The notes below the pieces were generated by a model. The model saw only the letters and a list, made by a program, of their open reading frames with translations. It made no database searches and was not told where the DNA came from. Of a stretch of 37,919 nt of DNA, positions 24,092 to 33,830 are shown in pieces (positions within the stretch are counted from its first letter, which is position 1; every line of letters starts with the position of its first letter). The translations under genes were made by a program, and so were the position numbers. This stretch comes from Acidobacteriota bacterium (lineage in GTDB: Bacteria; Acidobacteriota; Aminicenantia; Aminicenantales; Saccharicenantaceae): assembly GCA_014894455.1 (NCBI GenBank), contig JADBLN010000067.1, positions 1-37,919 of the forward strand, given 5' to 3'.

Positions 24092-24134
24092 GGGGTCAAA
24101 CCTACCTTTTGCTGCAAAAGGTAGGTTTGACCCC
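24092..24134. repeat. Family B palindrome, left of the diheme gene
   Basis: Perfect 21-bp arms (24092-24112 and 24114-24134) with a single-base loop; outer part GGGGTCAAACCTAC. A third half-copy GGTTTGACCCC follows at 24139-24149. The remainder of the gap holds divergent promoters and nothing else. Confidence 0.9.
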
Positions 24135-24159
24135 CTCCGGTTTGACCCCTTCTGAGGCC

Positions 24160-24188
24160 TTGCGACCGACCGCGGATTAAATTATGAT
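24160..24188 (+). promoter_or_regulatory. Promoter of the GEGP diheme gene
   Basis: TTGCGA (24160-24165), 17 bp, TATGAT (24183-24188); ribosome site GGGAGAG follows before the ATG at 24209. Confidence 0.6.
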
Positions 24189-24208
24189 GCGCATCTCGGG
24201 AGAGACGC

Positions 24209-25411
24209 ATGAACGAAACTGGGCGGAAAATCGGTGTGTTCACGTTCGTGATTCTGGGGGTTGGCGTCATAAGCTGGCTCGCTGTCGCCGGGGCCGGGCA
24301 GGAGTCCATGTCCTCGCGGGCCTACGTCGGCCACGGAACAGACGCCGACATGAAGGGCTTCGTCCGGCAGTATCCGGCCGCGGCCGGGACGCGCCTGGAC
24401 GACTGCCAGACCTGCCACCGGGGCGGGGTCCGGGGGACGGACACGGAGCGGGAGTACAGCCCTTGCGGCTACTGCCATCTCCTAGTCTACCCGAATCAGA
24501 GATACGCGACCGGCGTGCCGAAGACGGCGACGGATACGCTCAACGCTTACGGGCTCGATTACAAGAAAGCCGGCCGGACATTCGACGCGTTCGCGGCCGC
24601 CGCCGGGCTCGATTCCGACGGCGACGGGCACCGGAACGGCGCCGAGATCGCAGACCTCCGGAATCCCGGCGACCCGGCCAGCCGGCCGGGGCTGCCGCAG
24701 GCCCCGACGATCGCCCTCGGCTGGGACGAGATCCGGAAGCTCCCCGTCCAGTCCCAGCTCATGCTGATGAACACGACCAAGGAACCCACGGACGATTACG
24801 TCGTCTACAAGGGCGTCAGGATCATCGATCTGCTCGCCTCGGCGAAGGTTTTCTTGACGGGGGCCACGGGCATCACCGTTTTCGCTCCCGACGGCTACAG
24901 CGTCGACTACAGCCTCGAGGACATCGACAGGCCTTTCCCCAAGGGCGTTTTCTACGAGGGGCCCCGGGCTTTCGACGGCTCCGACCGGGCCTTCGTCAAG
25001 TATCCCGGGAATCTGCCGTCCGGGGTCAAGGATGGGACGACGATCCCGACGGCACCCTGGCTCCTCCTCGCCTACGAGCGGGACGGCCAGCCACTCGATC
25101 CCTCCTCCTATGAAAAGGGGACGGGCCGGCTCACGGGCGAGGGCCCTTTCCGGTTAGTGAAACCCCAGCGCCACCTCATGGGAGACCGGATGAAACCGGG
25201 GCGGCCCGACCGGTCGCAGAAGTCAAGGACGTTCGGGGACGGCTGGGACTACGTTCCCGGCATCGACCACAACGCCGGGGTTTGCGTCCGCGGTGTCTGC
25301 GTCATCCGGATCAATCCCATGCCCGAGGGATACGAGGAATACGACTGGAAGAACGGCTGGCCGCTCATCGGGGAGAAAAAGATCGTGATCTTCGGCCGCG
25401 GCGTCCGCTGA
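24209..25411 (+). CDS. GEGP-motif diheme cytochrome-like protein
   Basis: 400 aa. A hydrophobic N-terminal segment (8-30) is a signal or membrane anchor. Two CxxCH heme c sites are seen: C66-H70 (CQTCH) and C86-H90 (CGYCH). An Asp-rich loop at 135-146 (DSDGDGHRNGAE) resembles a dockerin/EF-hand calcium loop. Residues about 180-320 (YKGVRIIDLLAS, ATGITVFAPDGYSVDY, then GEGPFRLVKP at 310-319) recall the sulfite-oxidase-fold molybdopterin domain, but a cofactor Cys ligand is not evident there. Cys pair CVRGVC lies near the C-terminus. It fits the family called GEGP-motif diheme proteins, likely in extracytoplasmic electron transfer. The gene is flanked by family B palindromes. Confidence 0.8.
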   Translation: MNETGRKIGVFTFVILGVGVISWLAVAGAGQESMSSRAYVGHGTDADMKGFVRQYPAAAGTRLDDCQTCHRGGVRGTDTEREYSPCGYCHLLVYPNQRYATGVPKTATDTLNAYGLDYKKAGRTFDAFAAAAGLDSDGDGHRNGAEIADLRNPGDPASRPGLPQAPTIALGWDEIRKLPVQSQLMLMNTTKEPTDDYVVYKGVRIIDLLASAKVFLTGATGITVFAPDGYSVDYSLEDIDRPFPKGVFYEGPRAFDGSDRAFVKYPGNLPSGVKDGTTIPTAPWLLLAYERDGQPLDPSSYEKGTGRLTGEGPFRLVKPQRHLMGDRMKPGRPDRSQKSRTFGDGWDYVPGIDHNAGVCVRGVCVIRINPMPEGYEEYDWKNGWPLIGEKKIVIFGRGVR

Positions 25412-25417
25412 CGAGAA

Positions 25418-25460
25418 GGGGTCAAACCTACTTTTTTTCGAAAAAAGTAGGTTTGACCCC
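25418..25460. repeat. Family B palindrome, right of the diheme gene
   Basis: Perfect 20-bp arms (25418-25437 and 25441-25460) with loop TCG. The outer 14 bp equal those of the copy at 24092; the inner six to seven bp differ but still pair. It fills the 52-bp gap between two convergent genes and can act as a two-way terminator. Confidence 0.9.
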
Positions 25461-25463
25461 CTC

Positions 25464-26690
25464 TTAGGAGGCGAGGCGGACGAGAGTCCGGAGGAGGAGG
25501 TTGGCGCCCTTCTCCAGGTCGTCCCAGTCGACCGATTCGGCCGGGGAGTGGCTGACGCCGTCGGGCGAGGGAATGAAGATCAGGCCCGCGTCGCAGGCGC
25601 CGGCGAGGATCTGAGCGTCGTGGCCGGCCCCGCTCGTCAGCCGCATCGAAGGATAGCCGAGCGTCCGGCACTCTTCTTCCATCAGCTTCAACATCCGGGG
25701 AGCGATCGTCACCGGCGTTGTCTTGTCGACGACACGGGAGGCGAAGGTCAAGCCCCGCGTCGAAGCGATGTCCTCGGCCAGGGCGAAGACTTCTTTTTCG
25801 ATCGCGGCCAGGGCCTCGAGCGAGGCGCTGCGGAACTCCAGGGTGAAGTCGGCCCGGCCGGGGATGACGCTGAAGGAGCCGGGATGGAGGGCGGCCTTGC
25901 CGATGGTCAACATGCTGCCGTAGTGCTTCACGGCCACATGTTGTGTCGCCTTGAGGGCGAAATCGGCCAGCCCCAGGAAGGCGTCCCGCCGGAGCTCGAG
26001 GGGCGTCGTTCCGGCGTGTCCGGACTCCCCGATGAAGGCGCACTCCCGGTAGTGTTTCCCCGCGATCCTCTCGACGATGCCGATGGGTACGCCCTCGTCC
26101 TCGAGGACGGGCCCCTGTTCGATGTGAAGCTCGATGTAGCCCTCGAGCTCGGGCCTCTCCTTGTGCGCGGCCAGGATGCCGTCGGCTGTGAATTCCGTTC
26201 TCTTCAGGACGTCGTGGAAAGGCATGCCGAAAGACGTTCGGCCGCTCCGGATTTCACTTTCGTCGAGAAGGCCCAGGAAGGCCCGGCTGCCAAGGAAATC
26301 GCCGACGAGGTTTCCCTCTTCGTCCGTGAAGGAGGCGACTTCGAGGGCCTTCGTCGCCGGGATCTTTTCCTCCATGATCCGGCGCAGTGCTTCGAGCGCC
26401 GCGACGACGCCGACAGCGCCGTCGAACATGCCGCCGTTCGGCACGGTGTCGATGTGGGAGCCGGCCATGACGGTCTTGCCCTGGCACTCGACCCGGCCGA
26501 ACTGGTTGCCTGCGCCGTCCTGGCGATAGCAGAGGCCTGCCTCTTCGATCTTTTTCTTGAGCCAGGCCCGGGCTTCGAAGTCGGCCGGGCTGAACGAGGG
26601 CCGGCTGACGCCGCCGTGCTCGTCCCTCCCGATCCGGCCGAGCTCCTCGAGGTCCTGTTTTAAACGTTCGATATTGACGCGCATGTCCAT
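25464..26690 (-). CDS. M20-family hydantoinase/carbamoylase-type amidase
   Basis: 408 aa, typical length. Zinc and catalytic blocks: GSHIDTVPNGGMFDGAVGV (H79, D90), DEEGN (124-128 region), HIEQGPVLE (H189) and the C-terminal SGAGHDAQ and SPDGVSHSPAE. These fit the AmaB/HyuC/AllC group that hydrolyses N-carbamoyl amino acids, ureidopropionate or allantoate. The substrate cannot be read from sequence. The start follows AGAGG at good spacing. No hydantoinase gene is next to it. Confidence 0.92.
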   Translation of the reverse strand: MDMRVNIERLKQDLEELGRIGRDEHGGVSRPSFSPADFEARAWLKKKIEEAGLCYRQDGAGNQFGRVECQGKTVMAGSHIDTVPNGGMFDGAVGVVAALEALRRIMEEKIPATKALEVASFTDEEGNLVGDFLGSRAFLGLLDESEIRSGRTSFGMPFHDVLKRTEFTADGILAAHKERPELEGYIELHIEQGPVLEDEGVPIGIVERIAGKHYRECAFIGESGHAGTTPLELRRDAFLGLADFALKATQHVAVKHYGSMLTIGKAALHPGSFSVIPGRADFTLEFRSASLEALAAIEKEVFALAEDIASTRGLTFASRVVDKTTPVTIAPRMLKLMEEECRTLGYPSMRLTSGAGHDAQILAGACDAGLIFIPSPDGVSHSPAESVDWDDLEKGANLLLRTLVRLAS

Positions 26691-26838
26691 GCCGGCCTCT
26701 TATTAGGACAAAGGCCTATCTCCCGATTCGTGATCGCCCTTCTTGATCAAGATATTTCCCAAAAACGCTCCTCCGAGCTGCTCCGTCGCGCTTTTGCCGG
26801 TCGCTCCTAAGATTCCGCTCCCTGCCGGACAGTCCTCG

Positions 26839-26857
26839 GGGGACTGAAGCAGTCCCC
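26839..26857. repeat. Small hairpin next to a family A element
   Basis: GGGGACTG and CAGTCCCC pair perfectly around AAG. It lies 15 bp from the family A copy downstream of pdxJ and shares the GGGGAC end. Confidence 0.55.
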
Positions 26858-26871
26858 GTCGGGCCAAGAAT

Positions 26872-26920
26872 GGGGACACGCCCTAAAGGGCCTTTACCGG
26901 GCCCTTTAGGACATGTCCCC
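26872..26920. repeat. Family A palindrome downstream of pdxJ
   Basis: Reverse orientation relative to the copies at 21763 and 22141: AAGAAT precedes GGGGACACG, and the right end is ACATGTCCCC. Inner arms contain CCTAAAGGG and CCCTTTAGG. A further half-site (GTGCATGTCCCC, 26939-26950) overlaps the end of pdxJ. The element probably also stops operon transcription. Confidence 0.82.
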
Positions 26921-26934
26921 CTTTATGAGCCCGT

Positions 26935-27654
26935 TCACGTGCATGTCCCCAGCAGGTCGAGCATCTCCCAAACCGCCCGTTCAAGGCCGACGACGGCCGC
27001 CCGGGCGACGATGGAAAAGCCGATGCTGAGTTCGCCGATCTCCGGGATGGCCACGATGGGGCCGACGTTCCTGTAGTCGAGGCCGTGCCCGCCGTGGACC
27101 TCGAGCCCGATCTTATGCCCGAACTCGGCCGCCTTCCGGACGGCTTCGAGCGCTTTCTCCCGGGCCCTCCCTTCCTTGAGCTCGGCGTACTTCCCGGTGT
27201 TGACTTCGATGAGGTCGACGCCGAGCTCCCGCGCCGCCGCGATCTCGTCGAGGTTCGTGTCGATGAAGATGCTCGTCCGGATGCCCGCCTTTCCGAGGGC
27301 CTTGATATGGGGGCCAAGAACCTTCCTATTCGCCGCGACCTTCAGCCCGCCCTCGGTCGTCAGCTCCTCGGGGCGCTCGGGGACGAGCGAAACGACGTCG
27401 GGCCCGATCTCGAGGGCGATCTTCTTCATCTCCTCGGTGGCCGCCATCTCCACGTTGAGCTTGGTCTTGACGGCGTCCCGGAGAAGGCGCAAGTCGCGTT
27501 CCTTGATGTGCCGCCTGTCGGTGCGGATGTGGCAGACGATGCCGTGGGCGCCCGCCTGCTCGGCGAGCAGGGCGACGAGGACGGGCTCCGGCTCCGTCGC
27601 TTTTCGGGCCTCCCGGAGCGTCGCGAAGTGGTCGATGTTGACGGCGAGTCTCAT
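26935..27654 (-). CDS. pdxJ: Pyridoxine 5'-phosphate synthase PdxJ
   Basis: 239 aa from ATG 27654 with GGGGAG upstream. Family motifs: LAVNIDHFATLREAR at the start, HIRTDRRHI, NVEMAATEEM, VSLVPERPEELTTEGGL, and EVHGGHGLDYRNV with IPEIGELSIGFSIVARA. It condenses 1-deoxyxylulose 5-phosphate with 3-amino-2-oxopropyl phosphate to give pyridoxine 5'-phosphate. The last residues (GTCT) and the stop are encoded by a family A half-repeat, so the C-terminal tail was probably altered by repeat insertion. It starts one base after the glmM stop and is the last gene of the operon. Confidence 0.96.
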   Translation of the reverse strand: MRLAVNIDHFATLREARKATEPEPVLVALLAEQAGAHGIVCHIRTDRRHIKERDLRLLRDAVKTKLNVEMAATEEMKKIALEIGPDVVSLVPERPEELTTEGGLKVAANRKVLGPHIKALGKAGIRTSIFIDTNLDEIAAARELGVDLIEVNTGKYAELKEGRAREKALEAVRKAAEFGHKIGLEVHGGHGLDYRNVGPIVAIPEIGELSIGFSIVARAAVVGLERAVWEMLDLLGTCT

Positions 27655-27655
27655 G

Positions 27656-29002
27656 TTATTTCTCCCCAAGGTGTTTGCGAACGGCGTCGGCGACCCTTTT
27701 CGCGCAGGCGTCGACGAGGGCCCGGTCGCGCGCTTCGACCATGACCCGGGCCAAGGGCTCCGTCCCCGAATAGCGCAGGTCCAGGCGCCCTTCCCGGCCG
27801 AGGCGGGTCTGCGTCTCTTCCACGGCCGCCGTGATCTCCGGGAATTCCGCGAAGTCCGGTTTCCGCGTGACCCGGACGTTGACCAGCGTCTGCGGGAACT
27901 CGGTCATATCCTCGACGAGCGAAGCGAGCGTTTTGTCCCGCTCGACCATGACCTCGAGCATCCGCAGGGAGGTCAGGAGGCCGTCGCCGGTCGGGAAATC
28001 GTCGAGGAAGATCGTGTGGCCCGACTGTTCGCCGCCCAGGTTCGCCCCCCGCGCGACCATCTCTTCGTGGACGTACTTATCGCCGACCCTGGTCCGGACG
28101 AGCCCGAGGCCGGCTTTTCCTAAGGCCGCCTCGAGGCCCATGTTGCTCATGGTCGTGGCCACGACGTCGCTCGTCAGGAGCCTGCCGGTCTCCTTCATGT
28201 GCAGGGCCTGGACGAAAAGCGTGTGGTCGCCGCTAAGGAGGCGGCCGCTCGCGTCCACCCACAGGGCGCGGTCGGCGTCCCCGTCGTAGGCGACGCCCAG
28301 CGCCGCCCCCGTCTCTCTGACCCGCGCGGCCAGGCGTTCGGGATGGAGCGACCCGCAATCGAGGTTGATGTTCGTGCCGTCCGGCGCCGCGTGGAGCGCC
28401 TCGACCTCGAAGCCGAGCCCGCGGAGGATGCGGGGCGCCAGCGCGGAGCTCGCCCCGTTGGCGCAATCGACGACGACCTTGAGTCCGGACGGCGTCCCTA
28501 TCAGCCGGACGCGGCTCGTCAGGTAGTCGGCGTAGTCGCCGGCCAGCCCGGGGTTGACGGCGACGTCCAGGTCGTGGCCCGGCAGCCGCCCGCGTCCCCC
28601 CCAAACGTCGGCCTCGAGCTCGAACTCCCAGGCGTCGGGGATCTTGATGCCGAGCGGCGAGAAGACCTTGATCCCGTTGTCGCGGAACGGGTTGTGGGAG
28701 GCCGAGATGACCGCCCCAGCCGAAAAACCGTGCGTTTTCGTCAGGTAGGAGACGGCGGATGTCGGGATGACGCCGGCGGACACGGTCTCGCCCCCGGCGG
28801 CGCGCACACCGCGGGCCAGGGCCCGTTCCATCCAGGGCCCGGATTCCCGGGTGTCCCGGCCGATGAGGACCTTCGTTCCGAGCCCCTTCCTCTCGAGAAG
28901 TCCGACGAGGGCCTGGCCGAGCCGTGAGATGGTCGGCGGGTCGAGCGGAAAGGCGCCGGCGACCGCCCGTATTCCGTCGGTTCCGAAGAGCTTTTTCTTC
29001 AC
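27656..29002 (-). CDS. glmM: Phosphoglucosamine mutase GlmM
   Basis: 448 aa from GTG 29002, which overlaps the cdaR stop by one base (TAGTG). LFGTDGIR opens the chain. The phosphoserine loop is ISASHNPF with catalytic Ser102. The Mg-binding loop is DGDADR (D240, D242, D244; most GlmM have DGDGDR). The phosphate-binding RYSGTEP lies near the C-terminus. It converts glucosamine 6-phosphate to glucosamine 1-phosphate for peptidoglycan and LPS. The frame remains open well upstream but that part is antisense-like noise over cdaR. Confidence 0.96.
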   Translation of the reverse strand: MKKKLFGTDGIRAVAGAFPLDPPTISRLGQALVGLLERKGLGTKVLIGRDTRESGPWMERALARGVRAAGGETVSAGVIPTSAVSYLTKTHGFSAGAVISASHNPFRDNGIKVFSPLGIKIPDAWEFELEADVWGGRGRLPGHDLDVAVNPGLAGDYADYLTSRVRLIGTPSGLKVVVDCANGASSALAPRILRGLGFEVEALHAAPDGTNINLDCGSLHPERLAARVRETGAALGVAYDGDADRALWVDASGRLLSGDHTLFVQALHMKETGRLLTSDVVATTMSNMGLEAALGKAGLGLVRTRVGDKYVHEEMVARGANLGGEQSGHTIFLDDFPTGDGLLTSLRMLEVMVERDKTLASLVEDMTEFPQTLVNVRVTRKPDFAEFPEITAAVEETQTRLGREGRLDLRYSGTEPLARVMVEARDRALVDACAKRVADAVRKHLGEK

Positions 29003-29703
29003 TATTTTTTCTTGGCGGGAGACGCTTTCGCCGCGTCCTTGTCCTGCTCGACGTGGACCGTGACCCGGGCGCTCGTCTGCGGCGAGACGAGGCGGAGTTC
29101 CGGCCGGGGGAGGATGATGTCCGCTTCGAAGACGGTGGATTCGGCCAGGCCCGACACGTCGACGGGCGCCGTCGTTGCCGCCTCCTTGCCACGGACCCGG
29201 CTTTCCGCTCCGCGCACGCGGACGCGCGACGGCTCGATCTCGGTCCGGGCGATCCGGAAACCCGGGGCCGCTTTTCCGCGGACCGTGGGATGGAGGTCGA
29301 GGGTCGCTTCGGCCGTCCTCTCCAGCTTGATCGTGACCTTGTTCGGCGTGATCTTCACGACTTCGGCGCCGAGGGGAACGGCGATCATGGAGTTGTTGAG
29401 GGGATATTCCTGCTGCAGGACCGTGGCCCGGTCGAGGTCGATCCTGGCCACGAGGCCCGACGGCCCGATCTCGCGGAGGAGCCGGTTGGGCGCCCGGAGC
29501 GTGACGTCGATCGTCGCGGTCAGTTTCTCGACGATCTCCAGCTCCGCCGGGATGTTCCGCGTTTCGAGGGGGATGGTCAGGGACTTCTCGGAGTACATTT
29601 TCTCGGCCGGGACGAGAATGAGCCAGAGGCCGAGGGCCAGGACGAGCGAGACGAGTTTCAACTTCCAGTCCTTGACGAGCCATCGCTCAGGGTGCCGCAT
29701 CAT
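29002..29703 (-). CDS. cdaR: YbbR-domain protein CdaR, regulator of diadenylate cyclase
   Basis: About 233 aa. One N-terminal transmembrane helix (KLKLVSLVLALGLWLILV) is followed by extracytoplasmic YbbR-type repeats (about 40-125 and 130-220). The tail is Ala/Lys-rich. YbbR/CdaR proteins bind CdaA and adjust cyclic di-AMP synthesis. The start is one of two tandem ATG codons; the first (29703) overlaps the cdaA TGA (ATGA) and the second is at 29700. The position between cdaA and glmM is the standard one. Confidence 0.88.
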   Translation of the reverse strand: MMRHPERWLVKDWKLKLVSLVLALGLWLILVPAEKMYSEKSLTIPLETRNIPAELEIVEKLTATIDVTLRAPNRLLREIGPSGLVARIDLDRATVLQQEYPLNNSMIAVPLGAEVVKITPNKVTIKLERTAEATLDLHPTVRGKAAPGFRIARTEIEPSRVRVRGAESRVRGKEAATTAPVDVSGLAESTVFEADIILPRPELRLVSPQTSARVTVHVEQDKDAAKASPAKKK

Positions 29704-30473
29704 CTGTCTCTCAGGTAGCCGAGCAGGCGTTTTTCCATGGCGTCCTTGTCGTCGTGTTTTTCGAGCCGGCCCTTGATGGCCAGGGAAACCGTCCCCGTCT
29801 CCTCGGAGATGACGATGACCGCCGCGTCCGTCTCCTCCGACAGCCCGATGGCCGCTAGGTGCCGCGTCCTCGTCTGGAGCGGGCTTTTCAGCCGATGTGC
29901 GGCCGGCAGGGGCAGGAGGCATCCGGCCGCGACGATGCTGTCGCCCTTGATGATGACGGCCCCGTCGTGGAGGGGAGAATGGGGGAAGAAGATCGAAACG
30001 AGGAGGTCCTTGGAGAGGAGGGCGTCGACCTCGACGCCGCGGTCGGCGTAGGTCGAGAGGGAGATCTCCTTCTCGATGGCGATCAGGGCGCCGATCTTCT
30101 TCTGGGAGAGGAAGTCGATGGCCTGGAAGAGGTCCTCGATCTTCTCCTGGAAGGACCGGAGGACGAAAGGCTTGCGGAACGTCCGCGAACCGATCTCGGT
30201 CAGGAACCTCCGGATCTCGCTCTGGAAAAGGACGATGATGGCGATGATGACGTAGTTGATGAAGGACCGGATGATCCGGTTGGAAACGCCGAGGCGCCCC
30301 CACACCGTCAGTAAATAGAGGGCGCCGATCAGCGCCAGCCCGACGGCGGCCTGGTAGGCCTTGGTGTCCTTGATGAGCAGGATGACGTAGTAGATCATGA
30401 AGGCGATGAGGAGGATGTCGAGGACGTCGAGGACCGTCATCTGGCGGAGGATCGTCCAAATGTCAGCGAACAT
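29700..30473 (-). CDS. cdaA: Membrane diadenylate cyclase CdaA, with altered RHR motif
   Basis: 257 aa. Three transmembrane helices (about 13-33, 42-58, 66-84) precede the DAC domain. The DGA motif is intact (HSPLHDGAVIIKGD, 170-172). The second motif, normally TRHR, reads TRTRHLAAIGLSEETDA, so the final Arg is Leu206. The rest of the domain looks normal (VIVISEETGTVSLA). It makes cyclic di-AMP from two ATP. Whether the change reduces activity is not known. AGGCGAG lies upstream of the ATG, and the start overlaps the folP end by 11 bp. Confidence 0.92.
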   Translation of the reverse strand: MFADIWTILRQMTVLDVLDILLIAFMIYYVILLIKDTKAYQAAVGLALIGALYLLTVWGRLGVSNRIIRSFINYVIIAIIVLFQSEIRRFLTEIGSRTFRKPFVLRSFQEKIEDLFQAIDFLSQKKIGALIAIEKEISLSTYADRGVEVDALLSKDLLVSIFFPHSPLHDGAVIIKGDSIVAAGCLLPLPAAHRLKSPLQTRTRHLAAIGLSEETDAAVIVISEETGTVSLAIKGRLEKHDDKDAMEKRLLGYLRDR

Positions 30474-31380
30474 CGCTCGCCTTTCTCTCGACGGCGTTAT
30501 CGCTTATTTCGGCGGCCGCGGCGGCATCGGCTCCGAGGCCCAGGATGGCCTCAGCGGCGCGGACGGCCCGGACGACCGGCCCGACGTCGTGGACCCTCAG
30601 AATGTGGGCGCCACGCTCGACCGAGAGGACCGCCGCAGCGATCGTCCCCTCCAGCCTCTCCTCCGAGGGGAGGCCGAGGAGCCGGCCGAGGAACGCCTTT
30701 CGCGAGAAGCCTAGGAGGAGCGGCCGGCCGAGCTCGTGGAAGACCTCCTGGCGGCGGAGGAGGGCGAGGTTGTCCTCGAAAGTCTTGCCGAAGCCGATGC
30801 CCGGGTCGACGATGATACGCTCCCGGGGGATCCCTGCGACCTCGGCCACCCGGATCCTCTCCCCGAGGAAGGCGAGGACCTCGCCGAGGAGGTCGCCGTA
30901 GCGCGGCGACTGCTGCATGGTGAGGGGCGTGCCCTGCATGTGCATCAGGATGACGCCCGCCCCGGATCGGGCGACTTCTCCCGGCATGGCCGGGTCGCAA
31001 CGGAAGGCGCTCGTGTCGTTGACGATGTCGGCCCCGGCGTCGAGGGCGGCGCGGGCGACGGCCGCTTTCGTCGTGTCGACGGATAGAAGACAGGTGGTCC
31101 GCTTCCTCAGCGCTCCGATGACGGGGACGACCCGCCGGAGCTCCTCGGCCTCGGGCACGGGGAGCGAGCCGGGCCGTGTGCTCTCCCCGCCGACGTCGAG
31201 GATGTCCGCCCCGTCGGCGGCGAGCTCGAGGCCGTGGGCGACCGCTCGTTCGGTGTCGAAGTACCGCCCGCCGTCGGAGAACGAGTCGGGGGTGACGTTG
31301 ATGACGCCCATGATCCAGGTGCGAGGACCGAGAAAGAAACGCCGCCCCCGGATGTCCAGGCAGTGCGTTTCTCTGTCCAT
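30463..31380 (-). CDS. folP: Dihydropteroate synthase FolP
   Basis: 305 aa from ATG 31380; a TTG at 31389 that overlaps the ftsH stop (TTGA) is an alternative start. Motifs of the TIM barrel: MGVINVTPDSFSDGG, DVGGESTRPGS, SVDTTKAAVAR, DIVNDTSAF, LMHMQGTP, IVDPGIGFGKTFEDN and LLGFSRKAFLG. It joins p-aminobenzoate to the pterin pyrophosphate in folate synthesis and is the target of sulfonamides. The tail is Ala-rich and overlaps cdaA. Confidence 0.96.
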   Translation of the reverse strand: MDRETHCLDIRGRRFFLGPRTWIMGVINVTPDSFSDGGRYFDTERAVAHGLELAADGADILDVGGESTRPGSLPVPEAEELRRVVPVIGALRKRTTCLLSVDTTKAAVARAALDAGADIVNDTSAFRCDPAMPGEVARSGAGVILMHMQGTPLTMQQSPRYGDLLGEVLAFLGERIRVAEVAGIPRERIIVDPGIGFGKTFEDNLALLRRQEVFHELGRPLLLGFSRKAFLGRLLGLPSEERLEGTIAAAVLSVERGAHILRVHDVGPVVRAVRAAEAILGLGADAAAAAEISDNAVERKASDVR

Positions 31381-31385
31381 CGTCC

Positions 31386-33281
<1,896 letters not shown>

Positions 33282-33305
33282 GATTATCAATCCTTTTTAG
33301 AGGCT

Positions 33306-33311
33306 ATTTTA
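33306..33311 (-). promoter_or_regulatory. -10 box of the ftsH operon
   Basis: TGC-TAAAAT on the minus strand, an extended -10 like the one before the EIIA fusion gene (TGC-TAAACT). The -35 (TGTTAA at 17 bp) is weak and lies next to the family A palindrome at 33335. Confidence 0.45.
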
Positions 33312-33334
33312 GCACGTTTTCCGGCGGATTAACA

Positions 33335-33363
33335 GGGGACATGTACTCTTTGTACGTGTCCCC
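33335..33363. repeat. Family A palindrome upstream of ftsH
   Basis: Shortest copy: GGGGACATGTAC, five-base loop TCTTT, GTACGTGTCCCC, followed by ATTCTT. It sits just behind the ftsH promoter. Confidence 0.85.
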
Positions 33364-33483
33364 ATTCTTTTCCCGAGTTCAGAGGCCGAATGACCTCGCC
33401 TATCCCCGCCAAAGACCGGTAGCCTCCTCGGCCTAGAACGGGATTGTTTGCGTTTCGCTCAGAGTTGTTGATAGGATGGCCAT

Positions 33484-33778
33484 AATTCAATCGGGAATAG
33501 GCAATCGGACGAGATTCGGCTCTTCTATATCGAGGATGACTCGGATATGGCTATCAAGGTTTTTGATCAAACCGGAAAATTCCTGCGCGCGATGGGACGC
33601 CGCGGCGAGGGCCCGGGAGAGTTCACCTACATCGGCGACATGGTCCCGCTTCGCGGACAAGCCAGACAGCCCAGCGGCCAAGCTCTACCAGCAAATGGAG
33701 TTTCCCAAGGTCAAGATGATCACCAACCGCATGACCGTAGACAGAGAGGGCAACCTAATTATCTGGAGGGAACGTTAA
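33484..33778 (+). pseudogene. Remnant of a 6-bladed beta-propeller protein
   Basis: One frame (about 33508-33650) reads FYIEDDSDMAIKVFDQTGKF followed by LRAMGRRGEGPGEFTYIG, the typical blade of exported 6-bladed propellers (VFD..GKF..GR.GEGPGEF). A second frame (about 33652-33778) reads KLYQQMEFPKVKMITNRM then TVDREGNLIIWRER and a stop. The two pieces are shifted in frame, most of the blades are missing, and there is no start or signal peptide. Confidence 0.6.
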
Positions 33779-33830
33779 GCCGGGGATCAATAAATCCCGA
33801 GCCGCTTCTCGGTGGTCAAATCGACCGCCA

